From the NCBI RefSeq assembly GCF_025766255.1, contig NW_026516670.1:186001-250000 (forward strand): a DNA stretch of 64,000 bases, given 5' to 3'. A program made the position numbers and the translations under genes. The notes under the pieces are model-generated. The model was not told the origin of the DNA, did not search any database, and saw only the letters and a program-made list of their open reading frames with translations. Origin of the DNA: Zychaea mexicana. Lineage: Eukaryota; Mucoromycota; Mucoromycetes; Mucorales; Lichtheimiaceae. Position 1 is the stretch's first letter, and each line of letters opens with the position of its first letter. Below are positions 11,834 to 23,402 of this stretch, piece after piece.

Positions 11834-12918
11834 CTATTGCTTCTCACAGCCGGTCCAGTTATTGGTGAGACTGCTGGTCTCCTTAAAACTGCTATCGTAA
11901 TGAAGATCCCCTGTTGTCCATGTCGGTGATCTCATTTTCTCATCTAGCGGTGGTGGTGGCGGTATGGTCGATGAGCCAAATGCAACAGGATACGGAGAAT
12001 ATTGATAAGCTGCTGATGCTGGCTGGGGGCAGAACACGAATTCTGGCGGCCGTAATGCTTGTTCTTGCTGGTATCTTAATGCGCGATATCGGTCATCAAA
12101 TTCGATCACCAGTGCCTAAATGTATCAAACGATGTCAGCCATAAGAAATACCATATATTGTACAGTTGATGATTGTGATTACATAATGGGTTTTTCTGCC
12201 GTAAGTTGATGTGGTGTTACTGCGACTACTACCCGCAACGACACTGTCACTGTCATATGCATGACGTTCGACATCCATTCCATGCTTCGTCAAGCGATAG
12301 TTGACTCCGCGAATGTTTTCGCTGGCATTGATTCGGCTGCATAGCTCAACAAGACTGCGCTGAAACTGTGGATGAAATAACAATTTTCGTTAGTGATGAA
12401 GATGAAATACTTTTTCTTAGTTTGCATGACTAGTAGTAAGAGTGACAAGGATTAATAGAGGAGGCGGGATCTGGCTACTGCTAATAATAACAGAGAAAAC
12501 AAAGCAAATGGACCTACAGTGCTATGCAAATATCGATACCGCCAAACCCATAAAACTGCAGTCGAGAGCATGATTGAGGGCACGATCAGAAGAATATACG
12601 CATTCTTCTCTAACAAAAGAAAATTCCAAAGAATGTAAACTGTTCCTGCAACGATCACCCACAGAGTGACCAGTGTCCCTGTCCACATCGCTTTGTGGGT
12701 CGGAGGAGGATGGCGTCGAACCGCTTCGTTGAACAGGCTCATGGCAGAATTAAAGTCACGGACTGACAACTATTGGAATCGTATCATAAATGCTACATCC
12801 AACGCGGAGAGATGAAAAATGAAAAGAGACAGGATGAAGGACTCACATAGCCTTGGAGATCAAAGGTGTATTGGGCATCGAAACGACGGCCAAGCAATCC
12901 AAGCCGGACAGTCTTCAT
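11834..12918 (-). CDS. Uncharacterised protein with two predicted membrane segments
   Basis: Family not recognised. Reading on the minus strand, exons are 12918-12847, 12769-12518, 12365-12183 and 12115-11834, giving 262 aa with all junctions at phase 0. The N-terminus MKTVRLGLLGRRFDAQYTF is followed by a short helix. Two hydrophobic segments then lie close together (around GTLVTLWVIVAGTVYILWNF and ILLIVPSIMLSTAVLWVW), suggesting a membrane hairpin. A cytosolic-type region containing RINASENIRGVNYRLTKHG and VIEFDDRYRALRY follows, then a Pro/Ser/Thr-rich tail. This layout resembles small endomembrane scaffold proteins, but no family is claimed. It is 303 bp downstream of the GH15 gene on the same strand. 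The start at 12918 lies just after an AG, so an additional upstream exon cannot be excluded. Confidence 0.75.
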
Positions 12919-13221
12919 TATCTGCAAAGAGGGAGTGTATTCCGTGGAAGAAGAAGAAAAAAGCGAAAGCAAAGAAAGAGTTAAAGTTGTATATAAAGTA
13001 CACACAGGTTTAAAGAAGAAGGAAACAATAGAAATAGCATCAATGAGCCAAAGAGATGGCAATCAGAAGGAAGGATTCAAATGCCGGTGCTAGCTGGGCC
13101 TTATTATTTTTAAACAATATCGTCAATGAAATATAGAACATTATATGCTACGGAGTGCTATGCATGTATTATATAGTAATAGTGACAATAGACCAACTGC
13201 CCATTTCCCATTCCTCCTGCT

Positions 13222-15917
13222 TTAGCTGGACGAAGACCCGAGCACACGGTCCAAGTTGAACGAAGCTATGTAGGAGAGTAACGTCAATATAGCAATTCAC
13301 GCTAAAGTGAACAATAAAATTGCAAAAGAAACCACTTTCCCTCTTTTGCTTTTCTTTCTCTTGCCATATCAGCGCACACACAAACACAAAGCAAGGCACT
13401 TACCACTAATAAAAGCAAGATGACTGAACGCTTGAGGGACGTTGCCAAGCAGCTCACCCGACCGAGCAACTTCTTCTGAGAAAAGTCCCAGATGATTTGA
13501 ATACGAGACCATTTCCTCAAACATGAGCACTGCTTTCTGCAGATATTTCTTGTCGTATTTGCCTGCGCGTGCCATGGCTTCCACGAGCCAGAAAGTGCAC
13601 ATGGAAAAGGCCCCTTCTAGTCCTCCCAGCCCGTCATCTGTCGTCAAGAAGTTGTATCGGAACACTAGGTTGTTGGCCACCAATCCACCTAGTGTATTTG
13701 TGGTTAGCGCCGACTAGACAGTCTTTGTTCTGGAATGTTGATACATCTTAAAAAGTGATCATTGTGCTCTTGGAGAAAACTTACCTTTTTCGGGTGGACG
13801 CAAAATACGTTCAATGGTCGATAGCATGCGTGGATCGACAGGGGAGCTGAAGAAGACAAGCGGCATGATCAAGCAGCTGGCATCAACAGCCTCGGGAGAC
13901 TCTATGCTCTGGGTAAACATCTTCAGCTTGGGATTCCAGCATTTTGTTTGAATCTCTTCATAGATCTCGTCTCGAACTTTGAGCCATTTGTCCCTGTCTG
14001 GACAGGGGAACATCCGCTTGTCTGCCAGCCGGAGGCCTCTGTCAACGGCTACCCAGCACATGACGCGTGAATACGTAAAGTTCTGCTTCTTGCCTCGAAC
14101 TTCCCTATAATATAAAAAAAAGTTGATTCGTTAGATCCCTTGGGAGAACTGGAAGACAAATGAGATCGACGGTCAAATTTCTTACCAAATTGACATATCT
14201 GGCTGGGCGTAGTTGTCGCAAACGAAATTAACCAACTTTCTCACTGCACACCACATATCGTACGATACTGGAGCGCCGTACTTGTTGTACAGGTAGATAC
14301 CGTCCAAGAGCTCGCCATAAATGTCCAGTTGAAGATGGTCGTATGCACCGTTACCAACTCGCACAGGTCTGGAGCTGCGGTAGCCATCTAGATGGTTCAG
14401 CTCGACTTCCTCCAGATATTTCTCGCCACGGATACTGTACATGATATTGAGAGACCCGTCAGGGTTCTAACCCATTATATGAAAGAAGTGGCTTTGGTTT
14501 AGGACATAGCAATCAAACAAACATTTTACGATAACTCGTAAAATCCTACTTACCAAGTCATTGCACCGCTCCTCTACAAATTGCATAAACTTTGAAGCCT
14601 CTTCTGTGAAACCCAGTCGAAGGAACGCATAGATGGTGAACGCTGAGTCCCGGACCCACAGGTACCGATAGTCCCAATTGCGTGCACCGCCAATGGCTAC
14701 AAGAGGAGCATGATGTGTGAGAAAATCCTCATTGTTTCAGGTTTGGAAACTTTCAAACGCTTTCATTTACCTTCTGGGATACCAAATGTGGGTGCTGCTA
14801 CCACCGCTCCTGTCTTTTTACAGCGTGACACGTGCAGACAAGATAAGCATATTAGGATCGCTCCGTACAAAAGTTACTTTATGTAACGCGACAGACTTAC
14901 CGGCTCATATGTAAGCAGCTTTAAAACCATTGCACTACGCATCACATTCTCACGCCACCTTCCTCTGTAGATGATCTGATCGATCCATTTCTGCCAATAA
15001 CGCAAAGTCTGTCGAAACAACGCAGCCATGAGGCTGAGCGTCAACGGCGGGTCGTGGACATTGTGGACACCTTCCACGGTCGATTTCGGTACCTCGCGGA
15101 ATATAAAGAACGCTTCTTGTCCCTCATGCATCTCAAAATGGGCATAAACGCCCGGGCCCTTGTGTCCATGTGCGTGCGACTCTTCGTCGATAATCAACTT
15201 GAGCTTAGGCGTCGGCATCTCGCCCGTCTTGATAATGTATCGTAAATCCATACTCAACTTGGACGACTCAAATTGGACACGGTCTTGGCACGTAATAAAG
15301 TTGTCCTCATCCTCTGGATAGTGTTTCATATTGGGCCTCCCTTCAGCTGACAGAGGCCGTACAGGCAGCATTTCAGTCGTGTGCGAGTCTTGGGCGTAGT
15401 TAAACGCCGGGTAGCATTCCATTTTCAATTTGACCGAGCCGCGTACGATTCGCACACGGCGAATAATCCATGGCAGCAGCGGTTTGGATGAAAGCCGTTG
15501 GTTGCGTTCAGGACGGTGCATGTAATCTATAACTTCGGCGACACCCTCGTCCGACAAGAAGCGCGTGGCAAGCACGTTGCTCTTGGGCATGTACTGCTGC
15601 TTGTTGCTGACGTGCGAGTCCGGTGCAATTGCAAAATGGCCACCTTTGTCCTTGTCGAGCATTCTCGCAAAGATACTTGGGCTGTCGAATTCGGGGTAGC
15701 AGCAAAAGTCGATCGATCCATCGGTACCGCATAGGGCAACCGTGTGCAAGTTGCCGATAATGCCGTAGTTCTCAATGGGCAGGTAGCCTCGTGTGCGGAC
15801 GTTGCAGTGTGTGCTTTCCATATCCTTGTGCCATTGGTCTCCGGCCTTGTCTTCTAGGCCGACAGGCTGTTTGCGCGCGTCAGCAGCATAGCGCGCACTC
15901 TCGTTTGATGATGACAT
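13222..15917 (-). CDS. Glycoside hydrolase family 15 protein (glucoamylase/trehalase-like)
   Basis: Intracellular-type GH15 enzyme, expected to release glucose from an alpha-glucan or trehalose by inversion; substrate not determinable here. Minus-strand exons are 15917-14901, 14813-14771, 14696-14554, 14466-14186, 14104-13785, 13688-13404 and 13265-13222, giving 710 aa in phase. Residues about 40-300 form the N-terminal beta-rich domain ([37 protein letters not shown]). The (alpha/alpha)6 domain follows with [32 protein letters not shown] and QPDMSIWEVRG; the Glu in IWEVRG is the likely general acid by family comparison. The end reads SHLAFISASFNLD. The upstream in-frame ATG at 16043 would lie inside the neighbouring FAH coding end, so the start at 15917 is preferred. 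Only 101 bp separates it from the FAH stop. No signal peptide is seen from this start. Confidence 0.93.
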
Positions 15918-16018
15918 TATGTGCTGTGTGTCTTTTACAGTTGGGACAAACAAGAAAGAAGAGAAAAAAAAAAGAGCAATGATAAAAGGGAGAGAAAGCC
16001 AGGAGAATTTTGTTTTAT

Positions 16019-18065
16019 TTATGCATCTTGCGCATACAGACACGGTAAGATTTTACCGCGACAGTCGCCAAATCCGATACGGTACCCAGACGCGCTATCC
16101 TTGTACGCTGTCATGTTGACCTCATCGCCGTCGTGAAGGAACGTGCGCTCCGTTCCGTCTTGGAAAGTAATTTTATTAGCTCCGTTCCATGACAACTCTA
16201 GCAACGAGCCAAAGTTCCCCTTTTCCTACACAACAAATCGATGATATCACCGCCGGTTACCACTACGTTTTCTCCGTTTTCTTTTTTCGTTGCTCCTCAA
16301 ATTTATTAGTGGTGCCTTACAGGTCCAGAGATAGTTCCAGTAGCGCACATGTCACCGGCGCGCATGTTGCATCCGTTGACGGTGTGATGAGCCAGTTGCT
16401 GTGTGACGGACCAGTACATGTATTTGAGGTTGGAGAGTGTGGTCCGTTCAAATTTGGATGATCCCTTGGCTGTGTAGACGTTAGTTTTGGGTCATGTGGG
16501 CCTTCCATTAGTGGTAGCAAACAAAGACTCACGCTTAATTTGGACTTCAAGGTCAATGTCGTAAGCCGTTTTATGTTTCTCTTGGAGATATGCCAGTGGT
16601 GCTGGAGATGTTTGGGAAGGACCGTCGACCAGAAATTCTTCCAACGCATCCAGAGTTACGATCCATGGAGAAAGTGTGGTGCCAAAGTTCTTGCCGAGGA
16701 AAGGACCTATTTATTTCATCATATCAGGACCTTCCCATACTACTTTCTCACTAGTTTCTTCACTCACCAAGAGGAACGTATTCCCATGCTTGAATATCGC
16801 GTGCTAGGAAAAAAAAACCAGAGTTGAGTAAAAGTCAGGTACACAGCTAAACGCTTCTCCAGCTCTCCCATCCTCACCGCTCCAGTCATTGACAAGGACC
16901 ATGCCAAAGATATGGTCTTTGGCATCGGCAACTTCGATACGTTTGCCCAACGGATTGCCTTGACCTACAAACCAGCCCTTTGAAGGAAAGACGACAAGCA
17001 AAAACAAACAGTGAGTGCTGCGTTCACTGGGTTTTTACAAGAAAGAAAGATATCCATCTCACCACTTCCAACTCAAAGTCCAGCTTGGCCGAAGGTGCAA
17101 AAAAGGGACCGGTGTTATTCTGAGGTGTGATGCGTTGTCCGGCTGGTCGATGGAGATCGGTTCCTGACACAACAAGGGACGATGCGCGACCATGGTAGCC
17201 AACGGGAATGTGAAGCCTGGTAAGCGGTGATCGTTACGCACGTCACGATCATCTGTTTAGCCTCTGAATCACGCATATATTCACACACTCGTGCAGCACA
17301 CAACGTTCCAAATATTTACCAGTTTGGCTGTAACGCGTTGTCTTTTCCTCGGAACATGATACCAACGTTGGTGGCGTGTTCTCGCGAGCAGTAAAAGTCA
17401 GTGTAGTCTCTGCATCGAAAAATAAATAAAAACAGTGTGTGTTAGAGAGCAAAGTTCGCCAAAGACATTACGTTCTGAATAAACGGACGCTACCCGATCT
17501 GTGCAGGAAGGTGCATCGTGACGTCTGTCTGCTTAACCAATGCACGGCTCTGAAGTTCAGTGTTGTCTCTCAACGCTGGCTCGTCTTTGGACAACAACTT
17601 TTGAATTGCAAGACGCGTTGCGCGCCATACTGGTTTTCCCAGATTCATGAATTCGTTCAAGGCAGGCTTTAGAGTAGTTAAAAGAAAGCTAGGGCGTCAG
17701 TAACAAAAAAAGAATAGAAAGCAGTATGCAACACTACTCCATCGGATCCGCCCTACCGACCTTGTCAAAGACAGCGGCTGGATCCTGGAGCCCTTCGATG
17801 CTGTTCAGGAGGCCAGCATGGGCAACAGCGGCGAGATCGAGCACATGTTCACCGATAGCAACGCCAACACGGGGTGTCTTTTTTTTTTTTTTTTTGTTTG
17901 TAGCCAAAGGATTCGTTAAAGCCATGGTCTCTTTGTCTTCAGGGAAATGCAGCAATAACAACTTACAGTCTGCTGTGCGGTCGAAAAGACGCCAAACGGG
18001 ATATTCTGGATGGGGAAGTGGGAGTCTTTGGAGACGGTGACAAAGCTTTCAAGAAGGGGTGACAT
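16019..18065 (-). CDS. FAH: Fumarylacetoacetase (fumarylacetoacetate hydrolase)
   Basis: Last enzyme of tyrosine and phenylalanine breakdown; it cleaves fumarylacetoacetate to fumarate and acetoacetate in the cytosol. Ten minus-strand exons are 18065-17967, 17877-17761, 17666-17494, 17409-17320, 17216-17063, 16977-16878, 16803-16768, 16706-16533, 16469-16321 and 16225-16019. They sum to 432 aa with all phases matching, close to the usual length of about 420. Seen in order: [41 protein letters not shown] (catalytic His), [11 protein letters not shown] in the form [20 protein letters not shown] (metal-binding Glu pair), [24 protein letters not shown] (metal Asp) and [12 protein letters not shown]. 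Intron 1 contains a long A-run (T-run on the plus strand near 17880). The donor after exon 2 (GTCGGT) is unusual. No other tyrosine-pathway gene is nearby. Confidence 0.97.
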
Positions 18066-19011
18066 TATTGCTGTTGCTAGTAGAGTTCAAGTGCTGAGAA
18101 GAAAGGAAAAAGAGCTTGGGGATCCGAGAAAAAAAAATGAATAAGGTCGCTCGAAGCGAACGTGGGAATTTTCATGTTTCCCACGCCTCCCCTCTTTCTG
18201 CGTGAAAGCAGACTGACATCGGCTTTGTCATCCTCATCTCATCTAGTCTCTCTCTCTCTCTCTCTCTCTCCTTATCACTTAGTCGTTCTCGTTGCTCTGT
18301 TACCGGAGTGTCTTTCTGACGCGCGCATGCTTCTGCCTTGAATCGAATAAACCGAACACTTTAATGCTCATGACGACAACACTATCGGCCTCCCGTACTT
18401 TGGATGCATTTATATACATACCACGTGTCTCCTATTTTGCTTCGAAAACAAAGCAAAAAATGATGTAAGGACTCACTACTACTGACCCATGGACATCAAC
18501 AATGCTTCAAATCATGTTGTAAAGAGGATGTTACTCCGCAGCGGCATGCCTTTCAAGTTTTGCAACTAAGGTACATAAGCTGCTGCTGCTGCTGCTGCTG
18601 TACGATGCAGTTAGGACCTTTCTTTGACTCTTGATGGCATTCATAATTACACACGCCAAACCACGATGTGCATTTGATACCACCCTTTACCTTCATATCC
18701 TACTCTACTATGACTAAGCGCTTCAATACACGGTGCTATGGCCAGCTACTGTCTCTGAGGATACCATATCTGTAGAATTAAACGCTCAATATGCCTCAAT
18801 ACTACGCATGTGTGTAGCATCGCAACGTTCAAGATCGCCACCTTGAATGAAGTCTACATCTGTCTCTAATGATCGGTTAAATTGAGCAAGTGGAGCATTT
18901 CTGTAGCTTGTCAGAGACTCTAATAAAAAGATAAAAAGAAGGATGACTCTAGCTAACAGCCTCGGTTCAATTGCAACGTTTAAGCTTGCCCGAAGTTAAG
19001 CTCGTCGTTGT
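18066..19011. other. Divergent promoter region between FAH and the U1A-like gene, with microsatellites
   Basis: 946 bp between divergent start codons. It contains a (CT)n run at about 18246-18270 and a (CTG)n run at about 18577-18600. No reading frame of note was found. Confidence 0.5.
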
Positions 19012-20383
19012 ATGGATCGAAATAGAGAGAGGTATGATAGTTCAATTTCAGTTCCGAACTTTAAATTCAAAAGAAATCAGCCGCGTATGGCCGCACTCGA
19101 CAGGTTCACAGTCAAACAAAAAATGGCACAACCACCAAGGCCACTTCCACCATTTGGTGGACCACCACCTCCTGGTGTTCCAGGCAGTGGGCCACCGCCA
19201 CCGCTTAATGCTTCCATGCCACCTCCACAAGGTCGTCCACCATTCCCAATGCCTCCTCTACCAGCAGGCGTTCCTCCACCACCACCTGGGATGCCAGCAT
19301 TCCCACCTGGTATGCCACCACCTGTTCAAGCTGCCATCGCCGGCGGTATTCCCTTGTCAAAGCAAACGTTAAACACCACACCAAGCCCAACTATCTATGC
19401 CAGCAATCTCAACGAAAAGGTTAAACTGCCAGGTAACAAAAGATTGAAAATCAAAAAAGGAAAAAGTTTTTTTTGGGATCTTTGGTTGATCTAGATCCAA
19501 TGATAACGTTTATGGAGAAATACTCAAGTTATTACGAACGTGTTTTTCGCTTGTAGTGATGAAAAACACATTGAAAAACATGTTTAGCCAGTTTGGTGAG
19601 GTGCTCGATGTGGTAGCTTACAGTAACATTCGTATGCGTGGTCAGGCATTCATTGCCTTTGGCGACGAGGAAAGCGCATCAAAGGCTATCAAGGAGCTCC
19701 AGCACTTTTCATTATACGGAAAACCTATGGTAAAAAGATTTTACTCAAACCGATGCACAAAAAAAAGCTAACAGGAGCTAAATACAATATTTACGTAGGT
19801 CGTGCAATACGCGCGCACCAAGTCGGATGTCCATGCAAAGAGAGACGGAGACTTTGACGATCACTATGCAGAACGCTTAAAGAGGAAGGGTAAATGATTG
19901 GAAAGGCATCGTGTTACGGTATGTGGAAAAGGATCTAACAGACTTATTGTGTACAGAGGCACGCAAGTCGCTGCCGCTCCCAGGCGCAAACAAGCAGGCG
20001 CTCAAAGGACCTGCACCAGGTAAGGAGCAAGTTTAGATGGTGACAAGTCACAAGAAGATGGAAAGTGACTGACATGTGCATCAAACTGTTTAGCTGGTGT
20101 TCCGCGTCCTCCCGGACCTACGCAACACATTCCAGACGAATTCTTGCCACCAAACAACATTCTGTTTTTACAAAATTTGCCGGAGACTGTCACTCAAGAG
20201 CAGATCCAGGATTTGTTCAAGGCTTACCCTGGTTTCAAGGAAGTGCGTATGATTCCAACCAAAAAGAGCATTGCCTTTGTCGAGTACGAAAGCGAAATGC
20301 AATCCGGTGCTGCCAAGAGTGGATTGGCTGGTTATTCTTTCGGACCCGACCATCCTATGCGCGTTACATTTGCTAGAAAGTAG
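19012..20383 (+). CDS. U1A/U2B''-like spliceosomal protein with two RRMs
   Basis: Homologue of the U1A/U2B'' group, which binds U1 or U2 snRNA stem-loops in the spliceosome. Exons are 19012-19432, 19557-19729, 19799-19889, 19957-20019 and 20094-20383, giving 345 aa in phase. After an N-terminal segment (residues about 1-40), a proline-rich stretch with PPPP and PPGMP repeats runs to about residue 115. RRM1 then opens TIYASNLNEKV and carries RNP1 MRGQAFIAF, the diagnostic U1A-type motif, ending KPMVVQYARTKSD. A basic linker leads to RRM2 (NNILFLQNLPE, KKSIAFVEYE, MRVTFARK), which ends the protein as in U1A. The proline-rich region lies before RRM1, whereas human U1A has it between the RRMs. 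An ATG at 19087 is an alternative start. Confidence 0.93.
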
Positions 20384-21768
20384 CTGAGGGAAAGCCCGTC
20401 TTCTGTTTTCTCGTTTTTCTGTTTATAGTTTGTCAAAGTTGGCCTCATCAGCCAATCACCCCCCTATGAACATTGCACTTGAGTTCAGTGTATCATAAAA
20501 TTAACTTTCTTCTTTCCAAAGACCCTATGAACTTGGATTATACATGACGACGGGAAAGAAGTGATTGTGAAACGTTTACGTGTTTGGAGATAGAAGAGTT
20601 CAAACAGTTGGACTGGTAGACTGACCAGCTCTCTCTCCCTCTGTGTGTGTGTGTGTGTGTGTGTCGCTGATAAGCCTGTTATGGTGGTGTGCGTATACTA
20701 CGAGTTTTCTTGTAAACAAAATGAAAACATGACCCGATAAGCTTCACAGTTATCTTTCGATGATTATTTCATCAAGAACAAAAATCCATGTGATAGGGTT
20801 GACCTGCCGTCATATCATGTGCATTCGTCAAAACAGTATATTTCGTTATACACACTCTCAAGTTTTCTGTAATTTTACCATTGTGATCCGCATAAGCCGG
20901 GTTCAAATGTTGGCATGTCTCGGAGATAAAAGACTTGATAATCGCAGTAGGCGATAAGAATGGCTCTCCTCAATGGTGCATAGGCTGCTACCACATGTGC
21001 TAAAAGAATGAGATCTGGGTGGATGCAGCACATACACACTTGGATTTCCTTTTTTATTTGATAAAGCGTCTGAGAGTTGGATAAACAACAAGTAAACAAA
21101 CCTTGTGGGGTGTAAACATCGGGAGAAAAAAGATGAGCGGCGAGGAGGTCTGGATGCCGTCGATGCTATCCGAGAGGTTTGTATGTGTAGCAGTAGTACA
21201 GCGAGTGAAGAAACAGCAACAAACTTCGCGCCGGCAAAGGAACGGCGCAATAACAACAACAAAAATTAAATAAGAAATCTGGCTTATTTCTCAGCGATCG
21301 CCTATGCAATAAGACTAACCAGCGGTTCCACTGCTAGCTATTGCCGTCACCATCACTATCACTACTTGTACTGCCACCAGGATCTTTTGATAACGTCAAT
21401 ATTATGCAAGTGAATAACCACCACAAGACGTTTAGTTTCATCATCTAAATAGTATGTATCTTCGTTTTAGCGAAGGTGGTGATGTGTTCAGGCCATGCTT
21501 GCTTGTTTTTACTCTTTGTCTATCGGGCGGTACTCTTTAAGCGGTTAATCCATCACCTTTTCCTCCATCAGCTGATACTATGTTTGTTTATTGTTTGTGG
21601 GGTTCTCCAAGTTCTGACGAAAGCGAACGTGGCGTTAAAGAGCGTGGGTATTCCTTGCAGATAGAATATATAAAGATGATGGTTTTTTTTTTCTGTGCAG
21701 ATTTTCACCTTTATAATAGCTCTTATCTACTTTGTCTTTCCTCGTAATTGTCTTTATACTATTAAATC
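20384..21768. other. Intergenic region with a (GT)n run and a possible small minus-strand gene
   Basis: A (GT)n tract lies at about 20643-20665. On the minus strand, 21448 to about 20895 shows a hydrophobic start and a coherent C-terminal reading (AHVVAAYAPLRRAILIAYCD), but the exons could not be joined in one frame, so no CDS is called. A TATA-like TATATAAAG near 21666 precedes the next gene. Confidence 0.35.
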
Positions 21769-22482
21769 ATGCTCTGCCTTTACATGCATTCCGACCGTCA
21801 ACCTCTTCTGACGACAAGACTACCTTTGGCATGCGTTCTCGACGAAAAGCATGCGGAAAGCGACAACCGACAAAGCACTATTAAAACACCCATCGTCAAT
21901 AGCGTATCTTTCGATCCGTTCACCCATGCAAGCACCTTGCTCCACCAACAATCCGATTTCACTTGGAGCATTTTCGACAATGTCTTGGCTCGTGCGCTTC
22001 GCAGTATGGCATCTGCTTTATCTAACCTGCCGCAAGACCCGCGCGCTAAAAAATCATCGGCAATCATCGTTGCGCCCTCTCCTATTATCATTTCTCCTTC
22101 TTATTCCGCCGCCGTCGCCGCCATCACCGGCACCAAACGCTGTCCTTCCAATAATAAACGCGCTCCTCCAACACTCAAACAAAGACATCGCCATGTATGC
22201 TGGCAGCCTATTGCTCCTAATGATGATGAAACAGCGCCACAACATCTCAACAACAACAACAATAACAACTCTGTGTTGCCTGCTTGGATGTTTACCCACA
22301 AACACTCTCGAGACATTCGATCCAATCCCGACGAAATCCGGAAGCTTGCTGTCAAGCTCGAAATGGTACGACAGAAGAAACTAACAATCGGCCGCGTCAA
22401 GAGCGAACGCAAGCGACATCTTCCTACTCGTACCGACGATTTTTCCCCTTGCAGAAAAAGCGGTTTATCGCAACAGTTATAA
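21769..22482 (+). CDS. Uncharacterised basic protein
   Basis: Single open frame of 237 aa; family not recognised. It starts about 100 bp after TATATAAAG (near 21666) and a CT-rich leader. The middle is low complexity (Ser/Ala/Ile/Pro), followed by an Asn run at about residues 160-167. The C-terminal 60 residues look structured and charged: RSNPDEIRKLAVKLEMVRQKK followed by a Lys/Arg-rich segment that could be a nuclear signal. No membrane segment was seen. It is supported by promoter-like sequence, length and composition, but not by homology, and could still be chance. Confidence 0.5.
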   Translation: MLCLYMHSDRQPLLTTRLPLACVLDEKHAESDNRQSTIKTPIVNSVSFDPFTHASTLLHQQSDFTWSIFDNVLARALRSMASALSNLPQDPRAKKSSAIIVAPSPIIISPSYSAAVAAITGTKRCPSNNKRAPPTLKQRHRHVCWQPIAPNDDETAPQHLNNNNNNNSVLPAWMFTHKHSRDIRSNPDEIRKLAVKLEMVRQKKLTIGRVKSERKRHLPTRTDDFSPCRKSGLSQQL

Positions 22483-23402
22483 TTCTCCAAAGCGCAAAAC
22501 ACAATGATTTCTCTCCATCGTCAATTGTTGATAATTTTTTGTACCATTGTTATATTAGCTTGTATATATTATTTTGTTCTCTTTGTATGTCTTTGTTTTC
22601 TACTATTACTATTAATATCTTTTTTTCCATCGCTCATCACTATTGTACCATCGTCACTATACTGCAAAATATATCATTCCATACAAACCACAATAGTCTC
22701 TATGTTATGATGAAAACTCCACATCGTACATTGTGTCTGTTTTGCTCAATATATATAAAACAGACTAAATAGATAGCCCGTTAAAAATATACGCGAAGTT
22801 GACAGTTACTGCGGTATTAGACAAAGGACCATAGTTGAAAACTATATAAGCTATAACGTCAATTCGTTTACATCACTTTTCATTGACGATCTGCACACCA
22901 GTTCTTCGAGTATCACAAGAGGAAGTTACTTATTACTTGCAACCCCTTTCTGAGAGATAGCTACTAACATAGCAGTAAGCAGGATAAGAAGCGAGATGAT
23001 ACGTATCATACAGTGTTGTCAAAACGCCATCCTTAACAATTTCCTTGTTTGATTGCGTTCCAGCTGCATTCATGATAGTAGTAATAAAAGTCAATCAGGT
23101 TTGGAAACTCCTTCATAACAAGCAGGTAAATGGATAGGCAAAAACCGCAATGACCAAATTTATGCAATTACTTGTTTATACTACTGACAAATTAACGTTG
23201 AATAAGCTTTAGGTGACAAAGATGATCGAATAGATCAATGTGACGTGGGGTATGCCACAGTAACCGGTCGACACAAAATAGAGCATTGTAGGCCAAAACA
23301 GCTTTACAGGCTATGTGTCATCCTGCGAAATGCGAATAATTGGATGGGGGGTAGGAAACCTGTTTTAACCTCACATGAAATCCCGGTTACACGCTACTGA
23401 TC
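22483..23402. other. A/T-rich intergenic region
   Basis: Probably 3' UTR of the upstream gene and promoter of MsrB. No gene, repeat or RNA was recognised. Confidence 0.5.

Noticed and set aside
14874..16043. Longer GH15 start at 16043 giving a hydrophobic N-terminus
   Set aside because: It would begin inside the FAH coding end, and the hydrophobic text is translated from a CT-rich leader.
18577..18600. (CTG)n run as a possible coding repeat
   Set aside because: It lies between divergent promoters with no open frame; a plain microsatellite.
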